From Mycolicibacterium setense (GTDB taxonomy: Bacteria > Actinomycetota > Actinomycetes > Mycobacteriales > Mycobacteriaceae): a stretch of 64,000 nt of DNA. The position numbers were made by a program, and so were the translations under genes. The stretch is taken from assembly GCF_000805385.1 (NCBI RefSeq), contig NZ_JTJW01000003.1, forward strand, positions 1-64,000. The letters are read 5' to 3'. Every line of letters begins with the position of its first letter. Positions within the stretch are counted from its first letter, which is position 1. Positions 54,483 through 63,628 of this stretch are shown here, piece by piece. A model generated the notes under the pieces. That model searched no databases, was not told where the DNA came from, and saw only the letters and a list, made by a program, of their open reading frames with translations.

Positions 54483-56033
54483 ATGCAGATCCGCGAGCAT
54501 GCCGAGGCCAACCCCGAGAAGCCGGCGATCATCCTTCATCCGTCGGGCACCGTCGTCACGTTCGGTGAGCTGGAAGCCCGCGCGAATCGCCTGGCCCACC
54601 ACTTCCGCAGGCAGGGCCTGCGAGAAGGCGACGTGGTGGCGATCCTCATGGAGAACAACGAGCACATCCACGCCGTGATGTGGGCGGCGCGGCGCAGTGG
54701 TCTCTACTACGTGCCCATCAACACACATCTGACCCCGGCCGAGGCCGCCTACATCATCGACAACAGCGGTGCCAAGGCGATCGTCGGCTCCGCGGCGCTC
54801 AAGGACATCCTGGTGGGGCTCGACAAGGAGCTGACCAATGGCCTGCCGCCCACCCTGCTGATGGCTGGAGCCGCCCCGGCGGCGACATCAGGCCCCGACG
54901 GTGAATTGGACGGCTGGCAGCGATACCCGGAAGCCGTCGCGAACCTGCCGGCCACCCCGATCGACGACGAGCTGGACGGCGATCTGCTGCAGTACTCGTC
55001 GGGTACGACGGGCCGGCCCAAGGGAATCAAGCGCGAGCTGCCGCATGTGCCGCCATCGGAAACTCCGGGCATGATGTCGGCGCTGGTCGGGTTCTGGATG
55101 CAGCCGGACTCGGTGTATCTGAGCCCCGCGCCGCTGTACCACACCGCTCCGTCGGTGTGGTCGATGCAGACGCAGGCGGCCGGCATCACCACGGTCGTAC
55201 TCGAGAAGTTCGACCCCGAAGGCGCGCTCGACGCGATCCAGAAACACGGTGTCACTCACGGACAGTTCGTGCCGGTGATGTTCACCCGGATGCTGAAACT
55301 GCCTGACAGCGTGCGGACTTCGTACGATGTGTCGAGCCTGCGCCGGGTGATGCACGCCGCGGCGCCGTGTCCGGTGGAGATCAAGAAGCAGATGATCGAC
55401 TGGTGGGGGCCGATCGTCGACGAGTACTACGCGTCCTCGGAGGCCATCGGTGCGACGGTGATCTTCGCCGAGGACTGGCTGACGCACCCGGGGTCGGTGG
55501 GCAAGCCGATGAACGGTGCCGTGCACATCCTCGACGAGGACGGCAAGGAGCTGCCGCCCGGTCAGGCCGGCGAGATCTTCTTCGATGGCGGCGCCGATTT
55601 CGAGTACCTCAACGATGCCGAGAAGACCGCGTCCTCGCGTGACTCGCACGGCTGGAAGACGGTGGGGGACATCGGCTATGTCGATGAGGAGGGCTACCTC
55701 TACCTCACCGACCGGCGGCACCACATGATCATCTCGGGCGGGGTGAACATCTACCCGCAGGAAGCCGAGAACATGCTCGTCGTCCACCCGAAGGTGATGG
55801 ACGCCGCGGTGTTCGGCATCCCCGACGACGAGATGGGGCAGAGCGTCAAGGGTGTCGTGCAGACCGTGGACCCGGCCGATGCCACTCCGGAATTCGCCGA
55901 GGAACTACTGGGCTGGCTGCGTGAGCGTCTGACGCACTACAAGTGCCCGCGCACGATTTCGTTCGAGGCCGAGCTGCCCCGCACCGACACGGGCAAGCTC
56001 TACAAACAGGGGCTGATAAACAAGTACTCGTGA
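54483..56033 (+). CDS. fadD4: Acyl-CoA synthetase, FadD4 type
   Basis: A 516-residue AMP-forming acyl-CoA synthetase activating a carboxylic acid to its CoA thioester. The AMP-binding motif is YSSGTTGRPKG (171-181). Later signatures are EYYASSEAIGATVIF, GWKTVGDIGYVDEEGYLYLT and the C-terminal lysine in RTDTGKLYKQ. It corresponds to Rv0214 by sequence and by its position before the Rv0216 homologue. ATG 54483 is fixed by the leaderless promoter. It overlaps the crotonase gene by four bases and heads a seven-gene run. Confidence 0.93.
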   Translation: MQIREHAEANPEKPAIILHPSGTVVTFGELEARANRLAHHFRRQGLREGDVVAILMENNEHIHAVMWAARRSGLYYVPINTHLTPAEAAYIIDNSGAKAIVGSAALKDILVGLDKELTNGLPPTLLMAGAAPAATSGPDGELDGWQRYPEAVANLPATPIDDELDGDLLQYSSGTTGRPKGIKRELPHVPPSETPGMMSALVGFWMQPDSVYLSPAPLYHTAPSVWSMQTQAAGITTVVLEKFDPEGALDAIQKHGVTHGQFVPVMFTRMLKLPDSVRTSYDVSSLRRVMHAAAPCPVEIKKQMIDWWGPIVDEYYASSEAIGATVIFAEDWLTHPGSVGKPMNGAVHILDEDGKELPPGQAGEIFFDGGADFEYLNDAEKTASSRDSHGWKTVGDIGYVDEEGYLYLTDRRHHMIISGGVNIYPQEAENMLVVHPKVMDAAVFGIPDDEMGQSVKGVVQTVDPADATPEFAEELLGWLRERLTHYKCPRTISFEAELPRTDTGKLYKQGLINKYS

Positions 56034-56929
56034 GCGTCCTTGAGCTGCCTGCGGGAATCCGCGTCGGGATCGACATCCCGACGGATGACGCGACGTTCAC
56101 GTTGACCGAACGGCCTTGCGAGGACCGGCGTGCGGTCACCGTCGGTTCGGTGGAACAGGCGGTGGATCAACTCACCGAGCGTTGCCGGGCATGGCCGCAG
56201 GCGGCGGCGGTGTGTGACGACGTGCTGCGTTCGTTCGACCCGGCCGGTCCGGCCCGGGCCGGTGTGATCACCGAATCGCTGGCGTATTCGACACTGCAGG
56301 CGGGACCGGAGTTCGCTCGGTGGCTGGCAGAGCGGGGCCCGGCCACCGCACCGCAGCTGCCCGATCCGGTGCAGGCCCGACGCGACGGAAACATCCTGCA
56401 CGTCCGGTTCAACCGGCCGCAGCGCCACAACGCGTTCTCCACCGATGCCCGGGGCGCACTGCTGGAGGCGCTCGAGGTGGCCCGGCTGGATCCGTCGGTC
56501 GACGAGGTCGTGCTCGGCGGCAACGGCCGATCATTCTGCAGCGGTGGTGATCTGGCCGAATTCGGCTCGTTCGCCGATCCGGCCAGCGCCCACCTGGCGC
56601 GCACCAGGCACAGCCCGGCCCTGGTGCTGGACGAACTCACGGCGAGGCTGGGACAGCGCTGCCGCGCCGAGGTGCACGGTCAGGTGCTGGGCAGCGGCCT
56701 GGAGATGGCGGCCTACTGCGGCTGGGTCAGCTGCGATCCGGACGCCACAATCGGCCTTCCGGAACTGGCCCTGGGTTTGATCCCGGGGGCGGGCGGCACG
56801 GTGAGCATCACGCGACGCATCGGCCGGTGGCGCACCGCCTACCTCGTGCTCTCCGGGCGCACCGTCGACGCGGCGACGGCGCTGGCGTGGGGCCTGGTCG
56901 ATGAGGTGCGCCCGGTGACTCTGCGGTGA
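56030..56929 (+). CDS. Enoyl-CoA hydratase/isomerase family protein
   Basis: A 299-residue crotonase-fold protein. The crotonase domain occupies about residues 120-299: FNRPQRHNAFSTDARGALLE, oxyanion loop GNGRSFCSGGDLAEFG, and the catalytic-glutamate region GLPELALGLIPGAGGTVSIT. The first 115 residues are a poorly conserved extension. GTG 56030 overlaps the fadD4 stop (GTGA). The crotonase domain seems to end early (TLR), lacking the usual C-terminal helices, so it may assemble differently or be an auxiliary subunit. Absent from the M. tuberculosis order. Confidence 0.85.
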   Translation: MSVLELPAGIRVGIDIPTDDATFTLTERPCEDRRAVTVGSVEQAVDQLTERCRAWPQAAAVCDDVLRSFDPAGPARAGVITESLAYSTLQAGPEFARWLAERGPATAPQLPDPVQARRDGNILHVRFNRPQRHNAFSTDARGALLEALEVARLDPSVDEVVLGGNGRSFCSGGDLAEFGSFADPASAHLARTRHSPALVLDELTARLGQRCRAEVHGQVLGSGLEMAAYCGWVSCDPDATIGLPELALGLIPGAGGTVSITRRIGRWRTAYLVLSGRTVDAATALAWGLVDEVRPVTLR

Positions 56930-56972
56930 GGGTTGGGCTTCCTCGCGCTTCCACGCCCTAGACGCAGAATCG

Positions 56973-57971
56973 ATGTCGGTGAATGGCATAGTGCGAGATG
57001 TGAAACAAGGTGGCCCGTACTTCGATGACCTGGCGGTCGGCCAGGTATTCGACACCGCGCCGTCGATGACGCTGACCGCCGGTGCGGCTGCGACGCATCA
57101 GGCGATTCTCGGTGACCGGCTGCGGTTGGCGCTCGACGCCGAACTCGCCACCGCGGTGACCGGCGAGCCGGGTCCGCTGGCCCACCCCGCGCTGGTGTGC
57201 GACGTGGCGATCGGGCAGAGCACGCTGGTGACCCAACGGGTGAAGGCAAACCTGTTCTACCGCGGGCTGGCATTCCACCGCTGCCCGGTGATCGGGGACA
57301 GCTTGTACACCCGCACCGAAGTGGTTGGGCTCAAGCAGAACTCGGTGAAACCCGGACGCGCGGCCACGGGTCTTGCGGCGCTGCGGATGACCACCGTCGA
57401 CCAGTTGGACCGCAAGGTTCTCGACTTCTACCGCTGCGCGATGCTGCCACTGTCCGGAGATGACATTGACACCGGGCACGCCGACGATCTGTCGACCATC
57501 GGGGCCGACGCAGCCGCCCCGAACCCCACCGCGGGGTGGGATGGGGACGCTTTCCGGGCCCGGGTGCCCGGCCCCCACTTCGATGCCGGCCTGGCCGGTA
57601 CGGTGCTGCACAGCACCGCCGACGTGGTCAGCAGTGCCCCCGAACTGGCCCGGCTGACGCTGAATATTGCTGCCACCCATCACGATTGGCGCGCGGGTGG
57701 CAAGCGCCTGGTATACGGCGGGCACACCATCGGGCTGGCTCTGGCCCAGGCCGGCCGCCTGCTGCCGAACCTGGTCACGGTGTTGGGCTGGGAATCGTGT
57801 GACCACACCGGCCCGGTACACGAGGGCGACACCCTGTTCAGCGAGCTACATGTGGAATCGGCCGACGCCGGAGTACTGCAACTGCGTTCGCTGGTGTACG
57901 CCGCCGGCGGACCCGAGGGTGGCGACGACCGCCAGGTGCTCGACTGGCGGTTCAGCGCGCTGCAGTTCTGA
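56973..57971 (+). CDS. Double-hotdog hydratase, Rv0216 homologue
   Basis: A 332-residue MaoC-like protein with two hotdog domains, about residues 10-160 and 190-320, homologue of Rv0216 (337). Recognisable are GGPYFDDLAVGQVFDTAPSM at the start and HHDWRAGGKRLVYGGHTIGL in the second half. Rv0216 has the double-hotdog fold, and its natural substrate is unsettled. The gene stands 43 bases after the crotonase and its stop shares bases with the next start (TGATG). Confidence 0.9.
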   Translation: MSVNGIVRDVKQGGPYFDDLAVGQVFDTAPSMTLTAGAAATHQAILGDRLRLALDAELATAVTGEPGPLAHPALVCDVAIGQSTLVTQRVKANLFYRGLAFHRCPVIGDSLYTRTEVVGLKQNSVKPGRAATGLAALRMTTVDQLDRKVLDFYRCAMLPLSGDDIDTGHADDLSTIGADAAAPNPTAGWDGDAFRARVPGPHFDAGLAGTVLHSTADVVSSAPELARLTLNIAATHHDWRAGGKRLVYGGHTIGLALAQAGRLLPNLVTVLGWESCDHTGPVHEGDTLFSELHVESADAGVLQLRSLVYAAGGPEGGDDRQVLDWRFSALQF

Positions 57972-59083
57972 TGACAGCGTTGGCGATGCCGAGGGATCTG
58001 CTGCGGCAGGCCCAGACGGTCGCCGATGACTTCACGGCCCACACCGGCGTCGCGGTCGACGCCACCGAACTGCTCACCGGTCGCGCTGCACAGCTGGACA
58101 TCGCACCACACGGACAAGTCTCGGCGGGCGGAGCGACGCGGCTGCTGAAAGGCCGCGACGGATGGTGTGCCCTGACGTTGTCGCGCCCTGACGACATCGC
58201 GTCGGTTCCCGCACTGCTGCAGGATGATTCGGTTGATGCCGACCCGTGGCCGGCGGTCGGCGGCTGGGCCGCACAGCACTCTGCCGAGGAGATGGCCGAA
58301 CGGGCGCGCCTCCTCGGACTGCCGGTCGGTGTGCTCGGTGAAACCGCGCCTGCGCCGCCGGTGGTGAGCCCGCTCGGCCCCACCCAGACCGGTTCGCTGG
58401 CCGGGGTGTTGGTGGCCGACCTGTCGTCGATGTGGGCGGGGCCGTTGTGTGGGCAGCTGCTGGCCCGAGCCGGTGCCGCCGTGGTCAAGGTGGAAAGCCC
58501 GAGCCGTCCGGACGGGACCCGCGCCGGCGCGCAGGAATTCTTCGACTGGATGAACGGTGGAAAACTCTCGTACGCGGCCGATTTCGATGACCCCAGTGAT
58601 CTGGCAGTGCTGCTTCGCGCGGCCGATGTGGTGATCGAGTCCTCACGGCCGGCGGCGCTGGCCAGGCGCGGACTCGGGCCCGACACCGTCGCGCCAAGGC
58701 CCGGGCGGATCTGGTTGCGCATCACCGGACACGGCGCCTCGGGGGAGAAGGCCGACTGGGTGGCATTCGGAGACGACGCTGCGGTGTCGGGCGGCCTGGT
58801 CGGAAAGCGCCGGGGCGCACCGGTGTTCGTCGGTGATGCCATCGCCGATCCGCTGACCGGGCTGCATGCCGCCGCTGCGGTGGCCGATTCGCGGACCCGT
58901 GGCGGCGGCGAGCTGATCGAGTTCTCGATGGCGGCGGTGGCCGCCGGTTACCGCTCCCGAAGCGGCGACGAGACCGACGTGATCGCGAAACGTCCCGTTT
59001 CGGGGCTGCCCGGCCGGGAGCTCGGCGCCGACAACGACGTGGTACGTCGGCTGGTGGCGGAACGGAACGATGCCCCATGCTGA
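57971..59083 (+). CDS. Family III CoA transferase (CaiB/BaiF type)
   Basis: A 370-residue family III CoA transferase of the actinobacterial type in which the usual N-terminal motif lies mid-protein. Residues 1-110 hold a segment resembling the second domain (GRAAQLDIAPHGQVSAGGAT). The canonical strand LAGVLVADLSSMWAGPLCGQ with VVKVESPSRPDGTR begins near 140, and GDAIADPLTGLHAAAAVA follows. This permuted order recurs in relatives, so it is not a local rearrangement. It overlaps neighbours on both sides, by one base before and seven after. It probably moves CoA between an activated substrate and an acid from the same pathway. Confidence 0.85.
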   Translation: MTALAMPRDLLRQAQTVADDFTAHTGVAVDATELLTGRAAQLDIAPHGQVSAGGATRLLKGRDGWCALTLSRPDDIASVPALLQDDSVDADPWPAVGGWAAQHSAEEMAERARLLGLPVGVLGETAPAPPVVSPLGPTQTGSLAGVLVADLSSMWAGPLCGQLLARAGAAVVKVESPSRPDGTRAGAQEFFDWMNGGKLSYAADFDDPSDLAVLLRAADVVIESSRPAALARRGLGPDTVAPRPGRIWLRITGHGASGEKADWVAFGDDAAVSGGLVGKRRGAPVFVGDAIADPLTGLHAAAAVADSRTRGGGELIEFSMAAVAAGYRSRSGDETDVIAKRPVSGLPGRELGADNDVVRRLVAERNDAPC

Positions 59084-60354
59084 TTCGCCGTGCGACGCTG
59101 CTCGACGGGGCCGTGGTGGACCTGCGGGTCGGCGACACCATCGAAGCAGTCGCGGAGTCACTGCCGCCCCAGCCGGGCGAACAAGTACTCGACGCCGCGT
59201 TCGGTACGGTGATACCCGGCCTGCACGATCACCATCTGCACGTGTACTCGGCTGCAGCCGAGCAGGATTCGATCCGGGTCGGCCCCGCCGAGGTGGCAGG
59301 CGAGGCCGAGCTGGCCGAGGTGCTGACGGCTGCGGTCGCGGGCAGCGACGGCTGGATCCGTGCCGTCGGCTACCACGAGGCGGTGGCAGGCCCGCTGGAC
59401 CGGTATTCGCTGGATCGCTTGGTTTCCGATGTCCCGGTGCGCGTGCAACATCGCAGTGGCGTGTTGTGGACGGTCAACTCGGCCGGGCTCGCGGTGCTGG
59501 GGCTCGGCGATCACCCTGACGGGCGCCTGCGTAGCGCGGACCCGACCTGGTCGGAGGCGCTGGAGCGCAGGGCCGCGGCGGTCGAGGAGTTCAGCGCCCG
59601 GCTCGCCGGATACGGCGTCACCGGTGTCACCGATGCCACGCCCGACCTGCCGGCCGCCGATCGTCCGACGGGCTTGCGGCAGCGTGTGCACTTTCTGGCC
59701 CCGGGCAAGCGGATCCTGCACGACGACCGACTCGACCTGGACGATCTGACGGCGTGGATCGCCGAACGGCACCGCGCCGGTGAACCGGTGGCCGTGCATT
59801 GCGTGACGGCGGCCCAGCTGATCGTCACCATCGCGGCACTGCAAGCTGCGGGTAGCCATCCCGCCGACCGGATCGAACACGCCGCGATGGTGCCGCTGGA
59901 CTGCATCGACGACCTCGTCGCGCTCGAGGCAACGGTGGTGACCCAGCCCAATTTCGTGGCCGAGCGGGGTGATCAGTACCGCACGGATGTGCCCACTGCC
60001 GAACAGGATCAGCTCTGGCGGGTGGCCACCCTGCTGGCTGCCGGAGTCCCGGTGGCGCTGTCCACCGATGCACCGTTCGGTGCGGCCGACCCGTGGGCCG
60101 CCATGCGCGCGGCGGTGCATCGTCGTACCCCGGGTGGTGTGGTGCTCAACCCCGTCGAACGGATATCGGGACGGCGCGCGCTCACCCTGTTTCTGGGCAG
60201 CGCCGGGAATCCGGCCCGGCCACGGCGCATCGCGTCCGGCGAACCCGGTGACCTGTGCCTGCTCGCGGACACCCCGCAGCGGGTGGTGGATACGCTCGAT
60301 GCCGATCTGGTGGCCGCCACCATCGTCGGCGGAGTGGTGGTGTTCGAGCGGTGA
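59077..60354 (+). CDS. Amidohydrolase family protein (YtcJ-like)
   Basis: A 425-residue metal-dependent hydrolase. The first metal motif is HDHHLH at 50-55 (GLHDHHLHVYS), with further ligands likely in VAVHCVT and RIEHAAM, and the catalytic aspartate in STDAPFG. An N-terminal beta-sandwich segment (MLIRRATLLDGAVVDLRVGD) and a C-terminal return (GEPGDLCLLADTPQRVVDTL) are standard for the amidohydrolase-3/YtcJ group. It would cleave a C-N or similar bond, perhaps releasing the acid that FadD4 activates. Coupled at both ends. Confidence 0.9.
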   Translation: MLIRRATLLDGAVVDLRVGDTIEAVAESLPPQPGEQVLDAAFGTVIPGLHDHHLHVYSAAAEQDSIRVGPAEVAGEAELAEVLTAAVAGSDGWIRAVGYHEAVAGPLDRYSLDRLVSDVPVRVQHRSGVLWTVNSAGLAVLGLGDHPDGRLRSADPTWSEALERRAAAVEEFSARLAGYGVTGVTDATPDLPAADRPTGLRQRVHFLAPGKRILHDDRLDLDDLTAWIAERHRAGEPVAVHCVTAAQLIVTIAALQAAGSHPADRIEHAAMVPLDCIDDLVALEATVVTQPNFVAERGDQYRTDVPTAEQDQLWRVATLLAAGVPVALSTDAPFGAADPWAAMRAAVHRRTPGGVVLNPVERISGRRALTLFLGSAGNPARPRRIASGEPGDLCLLADTPQRVVDTLDADLVAATIVGGVVVFER

Positions 60355-61499
60355 GTGTGTGGCGGGTGCCGGGTATGCCGGCGTTGTTGGCGTGTGCCGC
60401 AGTGGGATTCTCCGGATTCTCGCTGCTGCTGCCCGCTGCGCCGATGTGGGCGGTGCACATCGGCGCCGACAACCTGGGTGCCGGTGCGGTCAACAGCGTG
60501 CTCATGTTGTTCACCGTCATCGCGCAGTTGTTGGTCGGATCGCTGTTGCGGCGGGTCGGCTGGGCCGTCACACAGGCTTTCGGTCTTGTGCTGCTGGGGG
60601 TTCCGGCAGTGTTGCACCTGCTGACCGGATCGCTGTGGCAGGTGTTGCTGCTGGCAGCGTTGCGGGGATTGGGCTTCGGGATCCTGACGGTCTGCAGTGT
60701 CAGGGGAATAGCCGCCCTGATCCCGCACGAGCGTCGGGGTCGCGCGATCGGGGCGTACGGATTGGCCATCGCGGCACCGCAGTTCGTGTTGACCCCGTTG
60801 GCGCCGTGGCTGGCCGAGCACGTCGGGTATCAGTTGGTGTTCGTGTCGGCCGCGGCACCTCTGCTCGCGGTGCCGCTGGCGTTCATCCGGCCGGCACCTG
60901 CCGTGGTGCATGAGGCGCATCCGGACCGGCTCGACGGGGTGAGCCGCGGGCTGGTCGGTCCGATCGCCGCGCTCGTGGTGATCACGGCGGCCGGCGGCGG
61001 CATCCTCACCTTCGCGCCGCAACTGAGCGGTGCGACAACGGCGCTCGGGGCGTTGCTGGCCATGACCGGCACGGCCGCGCTGGCCCGGTGGTTGATCGGA
61101 GGGATTGTCGATCGTCACGGTGCCGCGAGGTTCATCGCCCCGATGCTGGGTGTGGGTGCGGTCGGGCTGGCGCTGATCGCCGTCGGCATCGGGGTGGGCG
61201 GATCCTTGGTGATCCCGGGCTGTGCACTGCTCGGTACTGCCTATGGCGCGCTGCAGAATCTCACCCTGGTGCAGGCGTTCGCCACCACCGGCGAGCATGC
61301 CCGCGGCGTCGTCAGCGTGGCCTGGAACGTCGGGTTCGACGCCGGCACCGGCCTGGGATCTCTGACGGTAGGTGCGCTGGCCACCTCCTTCTCCTTCCCG
61401 ACGGCATTCGCCGTGATGACGGCAGCGTGTGTGGGAGTCGGGTTGATGTGGGTACTCACCGGCCATGACGGGCAATCAGGGCGCGGCACCGCTGGTTGA
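60351..61499 (+). CDS. MFS transporter
   Basis: A 382-residue major facilitator with about twelve hydrophobic segments and a short central loop (residues 185-205, VVHEAHPDRLDGVSRG). GTG 60351 overlaps the amidohydrolase stop (GTGA). The loop after helix 2 (SLLRRVGWAVTQAFGLVLLG) and ERRGRAIGAYGLAIAAPQ after helix 4 are MFS-typical. By context it should take up the operon's substrate or expel an intermediate. Its last 35 bases overlap the decarboxylase gene. Confidence 0.9.
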   Translation: MSVWRVPGMPALLACAAVGFSGFSLLLPAAPMWAVHIGADNLGAGAVNSVLMLFTVIAQLLVGSLLRRVGWAVTQAFGLVLLGVPAVLHLLTGSLWQVLLLAALRGLGFGILTVCSVRGIAALIPHERRGRAIGAYGLAIAAPQFVLTPLAPWLAEHVGYQLVFVSAAAPLLAVPLAFIRPAPAVVHEAHPDRLDGVSRGLVGPIAALVVITAAGGGILTFAPQLSGATTALGALLAMTGTAALARWLIGGIVDRHGAARFIAPMLGVGAVGLALIAVGIGVGGSLVIPGCALLGTAYGALQNLTLVQAFATTGEHARGVVSVAWNVGFDAGTGLGSLTVGALATSFSFPTAFAVMTAACVGVGLMWVLTGHDGQSGRGTAG

Positions 61500-62928
61500 C
61501 GCGCTGCACCAGTACCACAATTCCAACCGGTACGGGTTCTCGCCGCCGGGGCATCGCCAAGGGCGGGGTGTGGATCAGCGGGTGCTGCAAGTCCTGGGCC
61601 GCGAGCCGTTCCTGAGCGATGTCCTGGCCAGCGGCGGGCTGGATGACCGGCGGATGAGCAACGGTTACCTGAAGCGGGCCGAGGACCTGATGGCCGAGGC
61701 CGTCGGGGCGAAGGTGGCATGGTTCTCCACCTGCGGCAGCTCGCTGTCGGTCAAGGCCGCGATGATGGCCGTCGCCGGGTGTGACGGCAGCCTGCTGCTC
61801 AGCCGCGACAGCCACAAGTCCGTGGTGGCCGGTTTGATCTTCTCCGGTCTGACACCACGCTGGATCACGCCGCAGTGGGACGCCGAGCGTCACCTGTCGC
61901 ACCCGCCGTCGCCGCAACAGGTCGAGCAGGCCTGGCAGCGTCACCCCGATGCCGCGGCCGCCTTGATCGTCAGCCCCAGTCCCTATGGCACGTGCGCCGA
62001 CATCGAAGGCATCGCGCAGGTCTGCCATCGCCGGGGCAAGCCGTTGATCGTCGACGAGGCCTGGGGCGCGCATCTGCCCTTCCACGAGGATCTGCCGACG
62101 TGGGCGATGAACGCGGGCGCGGACGTGTGTGTGGTGAGCGTCCACAAGATGGGTGCCGGCTTCGAGCAGGGCTCGGTGTTCCATCTGCAGGGCGACCTGG
62201 TCGACCAGAACCGGCTGTCGGCCTGTGCGGACCTGCTGATGACGACGAGCCCGAATGTCTTGGTGTACAGCGCGATCGACGGCTGGCGACGGCACATGGT
62301 GGAACATGGGCACGAGTTGATGGGGGCGGCACTGGATCTGGCGAACGAAACCCGCCGTGAGATCGAGGAGATCGACGACGTCGAGGTGCTCGACGCGGAA
62401 CTGCTGGGCAAGGAGGCCTCCCACGATCTGGACCGGCTGCAGGTGTTGATCGACGTCGCCGCGACGGGCACCTCGGGCTATCAGGCCGCAGACTGGTTGC
62501 GGGAGCACTGTCAGCTCGATCTGGGGATGACGGACCATCGCCGGGTGTTGGCCACCATGTCGCTGGCGGACGGCCCGGACACGGCGGGGCGGTTGGTCGA
62601 GGCGCTCCGGTTGTGGCGCAAGGCCGCACACGATTTCGACCCGCCACCGCAAGTCGACCTGCCCACCCCCGACGAGCTGGAGCTGGAGTCCGTCGTGTCG
62701 CCCCGCGATGCGTTCTTCGGCCCCGTCGAGGACGTACCGGTGGAGAAGGCGGCGGGCCGGATTGCCGCCGAGCAGATCACGCCGTACCCGCCGGGGATTC
62801 CCGCAGTGGTTCCGGGCGAACGGCTCAACCAGGCCGTCCTGGACTATCTGCGGAGCGGGCTCGCGGCGGGCATGAATGTGCCCGACCCTGCCGATCCGGC
62901 GTTGGGTACCGTGCGGGTCACCGCGTAG
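61465..62928 (+). CDS. PLP-dependent Orn/Lys/Arg decarboxylase-fold protein
   Basis: A 487-residue fold-type I PLP enzyme related to basic amino-acid decarboxylases. Active-site markers are FSTCGSSLSVKAAMMAVAG, SRDSHKSV (113-120), D197 in VDEAWGAHLPFH and the Schiff-base lysine K228 in SVHKMGAG. It lacks the CheY-like N-terminal wing of the large inducible decarboxylases, like the short biosynthetic and Rv2531c-related forms. The substrate, an amino acid or related amine, is undetermined. It is last in the seven-gene run, and its final 85 bases overlap the convergent udgX frame. Confidence 0.92.
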   Translation: MTGNQGAAPLVDALHQYHNSNRYGFSPPGHRQGRGVDQRVLQVLGREPFLSDVLASGGLDDRRMSNGYLKRAEDLMAEAVGAKVAWFSTCGSSLSVKAAMMAVAGCDGSLLLSRDSHKSVVAGLIFSGLTPRWITPQWDAERHLSHPPSPQQVEQAWQRHPDAAAALIVSPSPYGTCADIEGIAQVCHRRGKPLIVDEAWGAHLPFHEDLPTWAMNAGADVCVVSVHKMGAGFEQGSVFHLQGDLVDQNRLSACADLLMTTSPNVLVYSAIDGWRRHMVEHGHELMGAALDLANETRREIEEIDDVEVLDAELLGKEASHDLDRLQVLIDVAATGTSGYQAADWLREHCQLDLGMTDHRRVLATMSLADGPDTAGRLVEALRLWRKAAHDFDPPPQVDLPTPDELELESVVSPRDAFFGPVEDVPVEKAAGRIAAEQITPYPPGIPAVVPGERLNQAVLDYLRSGLAAGMNVPDPADPALGTVRVTA

Positions 62929-63545
62929 GCCGTGCGAAGGTCGGCGACCAGCCCGTCGAAGGCTTCGTCGCGGGCATCCGATGGGCCACGCAACACCGCC
63001 GAGGGGTGGATGGTGGCGACGAGTGTCCGCTCTTCTCCCTCGTCCGGCACCGTGGCGTGAATGATCTCCCCTCGGTGATGTGAGACGCGAAAGTCATTGC
63101 CCAGCAGCGATTTGGCGGCGGTCGCTCCCAGCAGGACGACGACTTCCGGGGCGACGGTGTCCAGCTCGGCAAGCAGCCAGGGCCGGCATGCCACCACCTC
63201 GGTCCGGCTGGGAGTCTTGTGGATTCGGCGCTTCCCGCGTTCGGCGGGCGTGAACTTGAAATGCTTGACGGCGTTGGTCAGATAGAGCTCGGAGCGGTCG
63301 ATCTCGGCTGATGCCAACGCTTTGTCCAATATGCGGCCTGCGGGCCCGACGAAGGGTGCCCCGGCCCGATCCTCCCGGTCACCCGGCTGCTCGCCGACCA
63401 GCACCATCCTGGCCGATCGAGGTCCGGACCCGAACACGGTTTGGGTCGCGTCCCGATACAGCGGACAGCCTTGACAATCCCGGGATGCCGCCGCCAGCTT
63501 CTTCAGGTCGTGAGTTGCGGGTACGAACTCCTCGGCTCCGCCCAT
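62844..63545 (-). CDS. udgX: UdgX, cross-linking uracil-DNA glycosylase
   Basis: A 233-residue family 4-related uracil-DNA glycosylase of the UdgX class, which stays covalently bound to the abasic site through a histidine. Motifs are GEQPGDRED (51-59), the UdgX-only loop KRRIHKTPSR with H109, and HPSAVLRG near 180. C24, C27 and C120 are likely iron-sulfur ligands. ATG 63545 gives the reactive histidine number 109, as in M. smegmatis UdgX; earlier in-frame starts at 63557 and 63563 lack good ribosome sites. The C-terminus is about 25 residues longer than usual and overlaps the decarboxylase gene. Confidence 0.95.
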   Translation of the reverse strand: MGGAEEFVPATHDLKKLAAASRDCQGCPLYRDATQTVFGSGPRSARMVLVGEQPGDREDRAGAPFVGPAGRILDKALASAEIDRSELYLTNAVKHFKFTPAERGKRRIHKTPSRTEVVACRPWLLAELDTVAPEVVVLLGATAAKSLLGNDFRVSHHRGEIIHATVPDEGEERTLVATIHPSAVLRGPSDARDEAFDGLVADLRTAYAVTRTVPNAGSAGSGTFMPAASPLRR

Positions 63546-63628
63546 GTCGATGGACATACCCACCGAGGTGTTTTACCAAGCCTCTGGCGGGTATTCGATT
63601 TGTGTCATTACAACGGGAGATGGTTGAG

